Of a stretch of DNA of 29,786 nucleotides, positions 1-7,041 are shown piece after piece; within the stretch, counting starts at the first letter, position 1, and each line of letters starts with the position of its first letter. The notes beneath the pieces were generated by a model. The model had not been told where the DNA came from. It did not search any database and saw only the letters and a list, made by a program, of their open reading frames with translations. The stretch spans positions 1-29,786 of the forward strand of contig JAYVOP010000076.1 in NCBI GenBank assembly GCA_043757865.1, read 5' to 3'. The translations under genes were made by a program, and so were the position numbers. The DNA comes from JAGNEJ01 sp043757865 (GTDB lineage Bacteria > Verrucomicrobiota > Verrucomicrobiia > Verrucomicrobiales > V1-33).

Positions 1-1
1 A

Positions 2-139
2 CCAGTGCTCCAGCAAGACTTCCAGCGGCTCACCCAGCGCAGCTTAAAATACCTCCGCTGGCTCCGTGCCTACCTTTTTATAGAAGCTCCCTGGAGCGCG
101 GTGGTGGCCGCCCTGAAGGATTCTTATGCGGTTTTTTAG
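2..139 (+). CDS. C-terminal end of an unidentified protein (partial)
   Basis: An open frame runs in from the left edge and stops at TAG 137-139, giving about 45 residues ending in ALKDSYAVF. The residues look like a real protein end: mixed helical, with basic and aromatic side chains (LKYLRWLRAYLF). The stop lies 14 bases inside the next gene, so the two would be transcribed together and perhaps translationally coupled. Too little is present to assign a family. The frame being open to the window edge is the only direct support. Confidence 0.45.
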   Translation, partial: PVLQQDFQRLTQRSLKYLRWLRAYLFIEAPWSAVVAALKDSYAVF

Positions 140-605
140 AGCCAATGTGCGACACCGTTGTTTCCATCAGATCATCCAGACCTCACTGCCAGAGGCGTGG
201 CGCTTCTTTTCCGATCCTCGGAATCTCTCCAAACTCACCCCGCCCACCCTCGGTTTTGAAATTCTCTCCCCAGATTTACCCTCCCAAATTTACGCTGGCA
301 TGTTGATCCAGTATCGGGTGCTCCTGCTGCTAGGCATTCCCATGACGTGGCTCACGGAGATCACGCAGGTGCGCCAGGAGGCTTTCTTTATCGACGAACA
401 ACGCGTGAGCCCATATGCCCTCTGGCATCACGAACACCATTTCCGAGCGCTGGATGATGGCACCGTGGAAATGAAGGGCCAGATTACCTATCGTTTGCCG
501 TTTCAACCTCTCGGGGAAATGGCACATGGGCTCGTGGTGCGTCCACAATTGAAGCGCATTTTTGCATTACGTGAGCAAGCGATGCAGCAGTTGTTCCCTC
601 ACTAA
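126..605 (+). CDS. SRPBCC family protein (START-like ligand-binding fold)
   Basis: This 159-residue protein has the typical opening of the SRPBCC/polyketide-cyclase-like family: a short first strand, then EAWRFFSDPRNLSKLTPP at about residues 24-41 and GFEI just after. Such proteins form a helix-grip cavity for hydrophobic ligands; members are often found beside lipid-modification genes and annotated as cyclase/dehydrase or cell-division-inhibitor-like. There is no signal peptide, so it should be cytosolic. The ATG at 126 overlaps the upstream frame by 14 bases; a GTG at 147 is an alternative start. It converges on the DUF1475 gene with only 6 bases between stops. The ligand is unknown; a role with the adjacent lipid operon is inferred from position only. 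Confidence 0.8.
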   Translation: MRFFRANVRHRCFHQIIQTSLPEAWRFFSDPRNLSKLTPPTLGFEILSPDLPSQIYAGMLIQYRVLLLLGIPMTWLTEITQVRQEAFFIDEQRVSPYALWHHEHHFRALDDGTVEMKGQITYRLPFQPLGEMAHGLVVRPQLKRIFALREQAMQQLFPH

Positions 606-611
606 CAAGAC

Positions 612-944
612 CTAACGTCGCCACTGGAGCACGGTTTCTACCTTGGCGGTGGCGGGCACCCGGAAGAGTCGGATCAAGGCGTAGATGGCCATAGCAATAT
701 TTCCCAGCAAGCAAATAACCACCAACCATAGCGCTGCGCGCCACCAGGAATGCTGTTGCCACGCCACCCAAAGCCAGAAGGCGAGGAAGGCGAAATAAGT
801 ATCGAACAACGTGGCAATGAACCACGGGTGCGTGGCGACGGCCCGGGGCGTGTCCCACAACGCCACCTGCATGGAGGCCCAGGAGGTGACGCAAAGCATG
901 GCGACTAAGATGCCGATGAATAAGCAGCGTAGCAGGGGGATCAT
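612..944 (-). CDS. DUF1475-like small membrane protein
   Basis: The 110-residue product has three likely membrane segments (about residues 4-24, 45-62 and 68-92) and the pattern SWASMQVALW...HPWFIATLFDTYFAF, which I recognise from DUF1475-type proteins found next to CFA-synthase, DUF1365 and FAD-oxidoreductase genes. No catalytic motif is visible. Its ATG overlaps the stop of the upstream methyltransferase gene by 4 bases, so translation is probably coupled, and it is the last gene of the minus-strand lipid operon. Its function is unknown; a membrane partner for the lipid-modifying enzymes is a reasonable guess. The bases before the start are pyrimidine-rich (CCCCCTCCTACAATC) rather than Shine-Dalgarno-like. 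Confidence 0.75.
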   Translation of the reverse strand: MIPLLRCLFIGILVAMLCVTSWASMQVALWDTPRAVATHPWFIATLFDTYFAFLAFWLWVAWQQHSWWRAALWLVVICLLGNIAMAIYALIRLFRVPATAKVETVLQWRR

Positions 945-2206
945 GATTGTAGGAGGGGGTTGTTAGGCTTGGTGTAAATGGCCTGCACCACGCTGATGTT
1001 GCGCTGGGCAAAGGCGGCCTCACAGTATTGTAAATAGTAGTTCCATTTTCGGATGAAGGCTTCATCAAAACCCTGCGCGCGCACGGCGGGAAGTACGGCA
1101 TTGAAACGCTGGAACCATTCTCGCAGAGTGCGCGCATAGCTGAGGCCCAGGTCTTCTAGGTCATGTAGAAAGAGATTCCCAGTTTGGCTAAATGCGTGAC
1201 TAACACGGCCAATGCTCAGCAGCAGCGAGCCCGGGAAAATGTGTTTTTGGATCCAATCCACCCCACGTCGCAGCTCCGCATGGCGGCTGTCTGGCACCGT
1301 GATGTATTGCACTCCCACCAGCCCAGCAGGCTTCAGCAAGCGGGTTAGTTGTTGGCAGTAAGCTGATAAATATTGATCGCCTAACGCCTCCATCATCTCG
1401 ATGGAAATGATCTTATCATACTGGCCCGTCAGGTCGCGGTAGTCGCGTAATTCCACTGTGATACGATCGCTCAGGCCCGCAGCGGCCACGCGCGCTTGGG
1501 CATAGTCGAACTGTTGTTGGGAAATAGTAACGGTGGTCACGCGGCAGCCATAATGCTCCGCCGCATAGCAGGCCAGCCCGCCCCAGCCCGTGCCGATCTC
1601 TAGCAGGTGGTCCGTAGCGCAGAGTTTGGTCTTGCGACAGAGCGCGTCATACTTGGCTAGTTGCGCGGCTTCCAGCGTTTGCTCCCGGCTGGTAAAGCAA
1701 GCGCTGGAGTAAGTGAGCGTGGGGTCCAACCACAGTTTATAGAACGCATTTCCCAGATCATAGTGCTCCGCAATATTGCGCTGCGCAGTGGTCTTACTAT
1801 TCGGGCGCAGCAGGTGTTGCACGCGATTCCCCCAGCGCAGCAAATTCAAAGCGAGGGCTTGGGTGCGGCCACCACTCAGGCCTGGGCCGTTTTCCAAATT
1901 TACAATCGCCCAGGCAATGACGCGCTCAATGCTGGGCGTATCCCAGTCGCCATCCACATAGGATTCGCCAAAGCCAATGTCGCCATAGCGGAGGACTTTT
2001 TGGAAAAAGTCATCGCGATGGATCGTCATTTCCGCCTGCACGGCAGCCTCACGCGAGCCGATAAATTGGCGGATTCCATCTGGCAACGAAAGCGCTAGGC
2101 CGCCTTCCTTCATGCGTTGCAAAGCTGGTAAAACCAGTCTGCGGCTTAGAGAAGGTGAAGCCGCCCGCTGGGCGGAAGTGGCGAGGATGGAGGTAGCGTT
2201 GTGCAT
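941..2206 (-). CDS. cyclopropane-fatty-acyl-phospholipid synthase-like SAM methyltransferase
   Basis: This 421-residue protein belongs to the CFA synthase/mycolic acid methyltransferase family, which transfers a methylene or methyl group from SAM to double bonds of phospholipid acyl chains. Visible motifs are HYDLGN (148-153), LTYSSACF (164-171), the SAM-binding loop LEIGTGWGG (202-210) and ISIEMMEALG (267-276). Compared with E. coli Cfa as I remember it, the bicarbonate-pocket Glu is kept (E273), but Cys139 aligns with Ser (YSSA for YSCA) and His266 aligns with Gln (VQYI for LHTI). This suggests a subfamily that may not make cyclopropanes; a UfaM-like role giving methyl-branched unsaturated chains is an inference. 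A 9-bp hairpin precedes the gene, and its end overlaps the DUF1475 start. Confidence 0.88.
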   Translation of the reverse strand: MHNATSILATSAQRAASPSLSRRLVLPALQRMKEGGLALSLPDGIRQFIGSREAAVQAEMTIHRDDFFQKVLRYGDIGFGESYVDGDWDTPSIERVIAWAIVNLENGPGLSGGRTQALALNLLRWGNRVQHLLRPNSKTTAQRNIAEHYDLGNAFYKLWLDPTLTYSSACFTSREQTLEAAQLAKYDALCRKTKLCATDHLLEIGTGWGGLACYAAEHYGCRVTTVTISQQQFDYAQARVAAAGLSDRITVELRDYRDLTGQYDKIISIEMMEALGDQYLSAYCQQLTRLLKPAGLVGVQYITVPDSRHAELRRGVDWIQKHIFPGSLLLSIGRVSHAFSQTGNLFLHDLEDLGLSYARTLREWFQRFNAVLPAVRAQGFDEAFIRKWNYYLQYCEAAFAQRNISVVQAIYTKPNNPLLQS

Positions 2207-2228
2207 ATAAATAGGGATTGGGAACGCA

Positions 2229-2249
2229 GTGCCGCCCAGGGGGCGGCAC
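2229..2249 (-). repeat. perfect 9-bp GC-rich hairpin between DUF1365 and methyltransferase genes
   Basis: Arms GTGCCGCCC (2229-2237) and GGGCGGCAC (2241-2249) are exact reverse complements around a 3-base loop, and the hairpin lies in the 48-base spacer between the DUF1365 stop and the methyltransferase start. In the direction of transcription it is followed by TGCGTTCCC, not a T-run, so it does not look like an intrinsic terminator. An mRNA-stabilising or processing element inside the operon is more likely. Confidence 0.6.
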
Positions 2250-2254
2250 CATTT

Positions 2255-3046
2255 TCAGTGGCGATGAGGATGATAGACGTCTTGCTGGAGTTCCGGCTGC
2301 GCGCCCTTCCGAATGAACGGCAAACCCTTCCACCACAGCCGCAGCGCTTGCCAATGGATCAGCATGATAACCTTGAGCGTGACGAAGGGAAATTTCAGCG
2401 TTAGCCAAGCCAGCCGCGCAGAAGTCAGTTCACACCTTGGCCCGCTCAGCGCGCTCATGAGGATTAGCTCATCCCCTTGGCGATCATCAATGTGAAGGTC
2501 CAGGTGCTCGTCCGGCACCCGGAGCTTGAAATCGAAGCTGAGATCCAGCGGGGAGAAGGGCGAAACGTAGAAATGCTTGGGTGTCACTAGCTGATAGAAA
2601 TTTTCCCGCGTCGGTTGCGGCAGCAGATACGGTTTCATTTCCCGAAAGGTATTCCCCACCTGCACCACCGCGCCCACGGGAGAGCCCGCAGCATCCGAAC
2701 AGAAGTAAAAGGAGACCGGATTGAAAATATAGCCTAACACGCGAGGCAAGGTCACCAAGATCACGCGCGTATCGACTGGCAACGCATGACCTTGCTGTGC
2801 CATCCACGCGAGAACGTTCGCCTTGACGCTGGCAGTCTGCATTCCCGGCAGTGTGAGGTGGTCGCGATCCCTAAATTCATAAAGGTTCCAGCGATTCCGA
2901 GCAAAGCCCCAGACCGTTTTGGCCACGGTGTCCACCTCATCCAGATCCAGCGCAAAATAAAATAACTCATAGTTAAACTGATGCACCTTCGGCTGCAACC
3001 GATGGTGCATGATCTTGCATTCGTAGAGGCAGGAGCGGAGAGACAT
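2255..3046 (-). CDS. DUF1365 domain-containing protein
   Basis: From the ATG at 3046 the product is 263 residues, matching the usual DUF1365 length, and begins MSLRSCLYECKIMHHR, the family's typical opening (family known, motif seen). Other family-like stretches are RDHLTLPG, LGYIFNPVSFYFC and VQVGNTFREMKPYLLP. DUF1365 proteins occur almost always beside CFA-like methyltransferases and FAD amine-oxidase-like proteins; their activity is not established to my knowledge. The frame stays open upstream to 3247, with another ATG at 3202 preceded by GGAGG, but that would add about 52 residues not usual in the family and encode a perfect inverted repeat, so I prefer 3046. No good ribosome-binding site precedes 3046, so the start is uncertain. 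Confidence 0.82.
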   Translation of the reverse strand: MSLRSCLYECKIMHHRLQPKVHQFNYELFYFALDLDEVDTVAKTVWGFARNRWNLYEFRDRDHLTLPGMQTASVKANVLAWMAQQGHALPVDTRVILVTLPRVLGYIFNPVSFYFCSDAAGSPVGAVVQVGNTFREMKPYLLPQPTRENFYQLVTPKHFYVSPFSPLDLSFDFKLRVPDEHLDLHIDDRQGDELILMSALSGPRCELTSARLAWLTLKFPFVTLKVIMLIHWQALRLWWKGLPFIRKGAQPELQQDVYHPHRH

Positions 3047-3153
3047 CGGTTGAGTATACGTTTGACGAAAGGATCTGGATGCCATGAAAAGTGGCGCGAG
3101 GCGGTGCCCGAACCAGTCGTGGTTATGCGCCTCCGAATTCTGTAAAAACTCAA

Positions 3154-3198
3154 CTAGCGAAAATCGGCTCACTGCTTTGCTGGGCCGATTTTCGCTAG
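3154..3198 (-). terminator. 15-bp perfect inverted repeat; possible terminator or attenuator
   Basis: CTAGCGAAAATCGGC (3154-3168) and GCCGATTTTCGCTAG (3184-3198) are exact reverse complements with a 15-base loop. In the operon's direction the hairpin is followed by TTGAGTTTTTAC, a short interrupted T-run, which fits an intrinsic terminator or attenuator between the FAD gene and DUF1365. It could also be an operator. If the longer DUF1365 frame were used, the repeat would be inside coding sequence. Confidence 0.5.
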
Positions 3199-3274
3199 CC
3201 ATTATTTCTTTGCCCTCCGGGCGGGAAATCACGATTGGTTCGGGCACAGCCTCGCTCCACCTTTTTTGCTTGTT

Positions 3275-4537
3275 TCACCTCCATAGATCTTTGCCAGCAA
3301 CCGCCCGTGCGCAGGCCAATGCGCTAGTGAAGCCGTCCTCATGGAAGCCATATTTAAACCATGCTCCAGCGTAATAAGTCGTCTGGTGAGGCCCTAGCGC
3401 GTTCAGTTCTGGTAAACGAAGCTGCGCTTTGAGAGCCGCTAGGTCAAACAACGGATGTTCGTAAGCGATCTCCCGCAGGACATGCTGCGGGGCGATGGCG
3501 TCCTGGCTGTTGAGCGAGACGAAATAGTTTTTCGTCTGCGAGACTCCTTGCAACCGATTCATCCAATAGTGGGTGGTCGGCCTGCCAGCTTGATCGTAGC
3601 GATAGTTCCACGCGGCCCAAGCGCATCGGCAGCGCGGCATGACTCGCGGGTCGGTGTGCAGGGTTGCGTGATTTGGTTGATATTTGAAAGGCGTCAGGAG
3701 CGCGCGCTCCAGTGGCGTGGCATCGGCTAGCATGGCTAGCGATTGATCTGCGTGAGATGCTAGAATGACTTTGGGAAAGGTGTCCGTGCTGCCGTCATCC
3801 GCCGTGATCGTCACGCTGTCCGGGGTGCGGGTGACCCTCTGCGCAGAGCCCCTTACGGTAAAATTCGCGCCGAGGGTCGCCCGAATTTTCTGCACATAAT
3901 TTTTCGCGCCCCCGTCCACGGTCCACCATGGATGCTGAGTATGCAGGCCTAGGAAACCGTGGTTATGCCAGAAGCGTAGCAAGGTAACTGCGGGAAATTG
4001 CGCCATCTTTTCCGGCGGTGTGCTCCACACCGCGCTGCTCATGGGCACCAAATAGCGCTGCCACATGTCTTGGCCATAGTTGCGGGTGGCCACGTATTCT
4101 CGCAGCGTCATGGCGGCATAGCGCGGATCGTCTAACGCGGGCACGGCCTCGCGGTTAAAGCGATTGATGGCCAACAACATTTTCCAGTGGCGTGGATTCA
4201 ACAGGTTCCGCCGCTGCGCGAAAAGGAGATTTAAACTACCGCCGTTATATTCCAAGCCCGAGGGCTGATGCTGCACGCTGAATGACATCTCCGTGCGTTT
4301 AGTGGCCACGTTTAATTCTGCAAAGAGCCTTGTTAGGTTCGGATAGGTCACATGATTAAAGACCATGAACCCAGTGTCGATAGCCACCTCGCGCTCACCT
4401 TCTGGCACGCTCACGGTGTTGGTGTGCCCGCCTAAGTAAGCATTCTTTTCATAAAGCGTGATGGCGAAATGTTTCCGCAGTAAATAAGCTGCGCCCAGTC
4501 CGGCAATCCCTGCTCCAATAACGGCTATACGCTGCAT
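3275..4537 (-). CDS. FAD-dependent amine-oxidase-like oxidoreductase (COG2907 type)
   Basis: The 420-residue product starts with a Rossmann dinucleotide-binding motif (GAGIAG, residues 8-13), an acidic residue ending the second strand (E30), and YLGGHTNTV, which together mark the flavin-containing amine oxidoreductase/desaturase fold. It has no signal peptide. Proteins of this type sit with CFA-like methyltransferases and DUF1365 in many bacteria. In alphaproteobacteria the desaturase UfaD acts on methylated phospholipid chains during furan fatty-acid synthesis; whether this protein is a true UfaD equivalent is inferred from context. The start is 2 bases downstream of the desaturase stop, so the two are co-translated. 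A 228-base spacer with an inverted repeat follows. Confidence 0.85.
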   Translation of the reverse strand: MQRIAVIGAGIAGLGAAYLLRKHFAITLYEKNAYLGGHTNTVSVPEGEREVAIDTGFMVFNHVTYPNLTRLFAELNVATKRTEMSFSVQHQPSGLEYNGGSLNLLFAQRRNLLNPRHWKMLLAINRFNREAVPALDDPRYAAMTLREYVATRNYGQDMWQRYLVPMSSAVWSTPPEKMAQFPAVTLLRFWHNHGFLGLHTQHPWWTVDGGAKNYVQKIRATLGANFTVRGSAQRVTRTPDSVTITADDGSTDTFPKVILASHADQSLAMLADATPLERALLTPFKYQPNHATLHTDPRVMPRCRCAWAAWNYRYDQAGRPTTHYWMNRLQGVSQTKNYFVSLNSQDAIAPQHVLREIAYEHPLFDLAALKAQLRLPELNALGPHQTTYYAGAWFKYGFHEDGFTSALACARAVAGKDLWR

Positions 4538-4539
4538 TG

Positions 4540-5463
4540 CTAGTTCCTTTCCTGCTGTACGCTAACTGGCACAGGCTTCAGATTCCACACGATACCGAGC
4601 CACGAAAGCACCTTCAAACCATAGTAAGTGAGATCAATTTCCCACCAGCGAAATCCCTGCCGCGCGGAGGCCATGTAGCGGTGGTGATTGTTGTGCCAGC
4701 CTTCCCCTAACGTAAGCAAAGCCAGCCAGAAATTGTTGCGACTATCATCCTCAGTTTTGAAAGGTCGCGAACCCCAAACGTGCGCTAGGGAGTTGATAAA
4801 CAAGGTGGCATGCAACAGTACCGTGGAGCTAAGGAAGAAGCCCCAGACAAACATTTGCCAACCGCTCGTGTTCCAGCCCATCGCCTGCAACCAAGCTCCC
4901 AGGCCGTAGAGCGCTCCGCCCATGAGCGCAGGCACAATGAGATCGAAGCGATTCAAAAACACCAACTCCCGATATTTCGCAAAGTCCTTAACGGACTGAT
5001 AGTCGGTAGGGAAATTCCGACTGCTGGTCATCCAACCAATATGCGACCACCAGAAGCCTTTGACCCCAGGGGAATGCGCATCTTCTTCCGTATCCGAATG
5101 GCGATGATGATGGCGATGCGTAGCCGCCCACCACAGCGGGCCGCGTTGAATAGAACTATTACCCAAGGCCGCAAAGACGAATTGCGCCACCCGGCTAGTG
5201 TGGAAGGTGCGATGCGAAAAATATCGATGGTAGAACGCCGTGATGGCGAACATCCGCAGCACATACAAGGCCACCGCCACCAACACTGCGACCCAACTCC
5301 ATCCGACCCAAATGATGCCCAAACAGCCGACATGCAAAAACACAAACGGCAGCGCCCGCCTCCATTCGAAGCGATCCGGCAGCGCCCGTGTGACTGCCGC
5401 GCCAGCCGGAAAGTAGTCGGAGTCGAACCATTGGCGCATCGTATGCGCGAGCGGTATGATCAT
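4540..5463 (-). CDS. membrane fatty-acid desaturase (acyl-CoA delta-9 / SCD type)
   Basis: The product (307 residues from ATG 5463) carries the three histidine boxes of the membrane di-iron desaturases: HRYFSH (about 79-84), HRHHHRH (116-122) and HNNHH (257-261), with hydrophobic segments between them. These enzymes use O2 and an electron donor to place a cis double bond in an acyl chain, probably at the inner face of the membrane. Unsaturated chains would be the substrate for the methyltransferase encoded downstream. It is the first gene of the minus-strand operon. A GTG at 5481 is an alternative start; I chose ATG 5463, which follows a pyrimidine tract (TTTCCTTTCCTCC) seen before other starts here. 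No electron-transfer partner gene is nearby. Confidence 0.9.
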   Translation of the reverse strand: MIIPLAHTMRQWFDSDYFPAGAAVTRALPDRFEWRRALPFVFLHVGCLGIIWVGWSWVAVLVAVALYVLRMFAITAFYHRYFSHRTFHTSRVAQFVFAALGNSSIQRGPLWWAATHRHHHRHSDTEEDAHSPGVKGFWWSHIGWMTSSRNFPTDYQSVKDFAKYRELVFLNRFDLIVPALMGGALYGLGAWLQAMGWNTSGWQMFVWGFFLSSTVLLHATLFINSLAHVWGSRPFKTEDDSRNNFWLALLTLGEGWHNNHHRYMASARQGFRWWEIDLTYYGLKVLSWLGIVWNLKPVPVSVQQERN

Positions 5464-5513
5464 GGAGGAAAGGAAAGACACTGTGGATGAATGAGCTAAA
5501 TTTATGATGGCAT

Positions 5514-5530
5514 ATAAGCTAACGGCTTAT
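5514..5530. promoter_or_regulatory. small inverted repeat in the divergent spacer (possible operator)
   Basis: ATAAGC (5514-5519) and GCTTAT (5525-5530) are exact reverse complements with a 5-base spacer. The site lies just downstream of the proposed minus-strand promoter, where a repressor could act. It is short enough to be chance. Confidence 0.3.
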
Positions 5531-5531
5531 C

Positions 5532-5558
5532 AACGAAGCAATCAGCAGGATGGTTGCC
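5532..5558 (-). promoter_or_regulatory. candidate ECF-sigma promoter for the desaturase operon
   Basis: On the minus strand GGCAACC (5558-5552) and CGTT (5535-5532) are separated by exactly 16 bases. An AAC-containing -35 and CGT-containing -10 at this spacing are the common form of ECF promoters. It lies about 70 bases ahead of the desaturase start and directly opposite an ECF sigma gene, so control of the operon by that sigma is the simplest reading. This is a pattern match by eye. Confidence 0.45.
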
Positions 5559-5593
5559 AGTATTTAAAAAAAATTTACCGGAGGGTTTTCTTC

Positions 5594-5622
5594 TTGAGCA
5601 TGAGCGGGGCTTGAGTTATAAT
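5594..5622 (+). promoter_or_regulatory. sigma70-type promoter for the ECF sigma gene
   Basis: TTGAGC (5594-5599) and a perfect TATAAT (5617-5622) are separated by 17 bases. Transcription would start near 5629, so the in-frame ATG at 5621, which overlaps the -10 box, cannot be the start codon of the sigma gene on this transcript. Confidence 0.65.
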
Positions 5623-5674
5623 GAATCTTCTGGTTTGCCCACGACCACTTCCCATGCCCAACCTAACATGCTGT

Positions 5675-6256
5675 ATGTTCAATCCCACACCCTCCCCGCC
5701 AGTTGATTATGAGGAAATCTCCTCACTCATTCACCGCATTGCCCAGGCGGATCACCGCGCTTTGACGGAGTTCCATCAGCGCTTTTCTAACATGTTATTT
5801 GGCATCGCCTTTCAGGTGCTGCATCACGCAGAGGACAGTGAGGATGTGGTGCAGGAAGTCTTCACTACGCTCTGGAATAAGGCCCAACAATATTCCGATG
5901 ACCGCGGCAAGCCGACCAGTTGGCTCATGGCTCTGGCACGGAACAAGGCCATCGATAAGTTGCGCAGCCGCGAGCGCAGGAATCGGCTTAATGACGGCTT
6001 TCAGCAAACTCCAGAGATGGCCAAAGGGTGGGAGGCACCCTCGCCCGCGCGTGAAGTGGAAGTTAAGGAAATCTCGCAACAGTTACGCTCAGCCGTCATG
6101 CAACTGAACCCGGAGCAACAGCGGGCGATTCAGCTATCATTTTTTGAAGGCCACACTCAATCCGAAATTGCTGAGCGTACGGGAGCCCCCATCGGCACGG
6201 TCAAAGCCCGCATTCGTCGAGGTTTGGGGAAGCTGCGTGACCTAGTGGAACCCTAA
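5675..6256 (+). CDS. ECF-type RNA polymerase sigma factor
   Basis: The 193-residue product has both ECF domains: region 2 with FHQRFSNMLFGIAFQVLHHAEDSEDVVQEVFTTLW-type sequence (shown by AEDSEDVVQEVF) and a region 4 helix-turn-helix with EGHTQSEIAERTGAPIGTVKARIRRGL. It would redirect RNA polymerase to stress promoters. The gene is divergent from the lipid operon, whose spacer has an ECF-like promoter. In proteobacteria similar operons answer to RpoE with its anti-sigma ChrR during singlet-oxygen stress; no anti-sigma gene is adjacent here, since the next gene is convergent after 4 bases. ATG 5675 or 5654 is likely the start because the sigma70 promoter overlaps ATG 5621; neither has a Shine-Dalgarno site. 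Confidence 0.9.
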   Translation: MFNPTPSPPVDYEEISSLIHRIAQADHRALTEFHQRFSNMLFGIAFQVLHHAEDSEDVVQEVFTTLWNKAQQYSDDRGKPTSWLMALARNKAIDKLRSRERRNRLNDGFQQTPEMAKGWEAPSPAREVEVKEISQQLRSAVMQLNPEQQRAIQLSFFEGHTQSEIAERTGAPIGTVKARIRRGLGKLRDLVEP

Positions 6257-6260
6257 TTAA

Positions 6261-6899
6261 TTACAATTTCACCACCGATTTTTCGAGCTGCTCAATCAAG
6301 AAATTCCAGCGAGTTTTCAAGTCCGTAAGTTCAAGGAAATCCTGCCGCTGCTGGCCGTCTGTCAGGAAATTGGCGGCTAGTAAATCCAGCAGCATGGATA
6401 ATTCTTTCACTTGCGAAAAATGTGCTAGTAACGAACTGGAGCTTTCATTACCTACCACCATCAGCGGGTTGATCAGGGTAAAGAGTTGCGTAGCTTGGGC
6501 TGCAGTGATCGGCACTTCTGCCTGGGGCAGAGCCACTGGAGTTACCCGAGCGATGCGATAGGGCACCTGTTGCACCCACTCAATGATGCGCACCCGGTGC
6601 AAACCTTGCAGCATCAGACGGCTAGTGCCATCCGGGTTTTCCACACAAGCCCGCACGAAGCCGCAAGTGGTCATGGGACGGATGCGCGAGTCTAGCTCAT
6701 CCGCTTCCGACCATTGACTAAGTCCATCCAAATAGCCGATGGCAAACATCCGCTCCGCACTCAGAGCGGTGGCTAACATGCGCTGATAACGTGGTTCAAA
6801 AATGGACAACGGAAGCAGCGAATGCGGGAATAATGTGCATTGAGACAAAACCATAATTGGCAACGTCTCTGGCAACGTCGGATGGGGAGGCATAGACAT
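6261..6899 (-). CDS. LON peptidase substrate-binding-domain protein
   Basis: This 212-residue protein corresponds to the N-terminal substrate-binding domain of Lon without its ATPase and protease parts. Typical features are PIMVLSQCTLFPHSLLPLSIFEPRYQRML near the N-terminus (key residues PHSLLPLSIFEPRY), GFVRACVENPDG, and LQGLHRVRI. Stand-alone versions are common in bacteria and of unclear role, possibly binding unfolded proteins or acting as an adaptor. It is cytosolic with no signal peptide. It converges with the sigma gene with 4 bases between stops. The sequence before the ATG reads AGATTCTCCTTACC, a pyrimidine-rich leader without a Shine-Dalgarno site. The 142-base upstream spacer contains only a small hairpin (CTGTTG/CAACAG, 6967-6982). 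Confidence 0.85.
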   Translation of the reverse strand: MSMPPHPTLPETLPIMVLSQCTLFPHSLLPLSIFEPRYQRMLATALSAERMFAIGYLDGLSQWSEADELDSRIRPMTTCGFVRACVENPDGTSRLMLQGLHRVRIIEWVQQVPYRIARVTPVALPQAEVPITAAQATQLFTLINPLMVVGNESSSSLLAHFSQVKELSMLLDLLAANFLTDGQQRQDFLELTDLKTRWNFLIEQLEKSVVKL

Positions 6900-7041
6900 G
6901 GTAAGGAGAATCTAAAAAGATACGCGGCAGATGGATGGATTGAGGCAAGTATTTGCATGAATTTCACTGTTGTTAGCAACAGACACGCTGAGTTACTCCC
7001 ACCTAACTGAATAGGGAATGCCAGAAATTAAACTAGCGGAG

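Noticed and set aside
484..1137. 217-residue minus-strand frame
   Set aside because: It lies across the SRPBCC, DUF1475 and methyltransferase genes in another frame and has low-complexity Arg/His/Ala composition.
3047..3247. N-terminal extension of DUF1365, with GGAGG before ATG 3202
   Set aside because: The family normally starts at the MSLRSCLYEC-type sequence, and the extension would encode a perfect inverted repeat. It remains a minor possibility.
4810..5490. 226-residue plus-strand frame
   Set aside because: It is antisense to the desaturase, whose histidine boxes make it the true coding strand.
6967..6982. CTGTTG/CAACAG hairpin as a regulatory site
   Set aside because: A 6-bp palindrome alone in a 142-base spacer is easily due to chance; no promoter boxes nearby support it.
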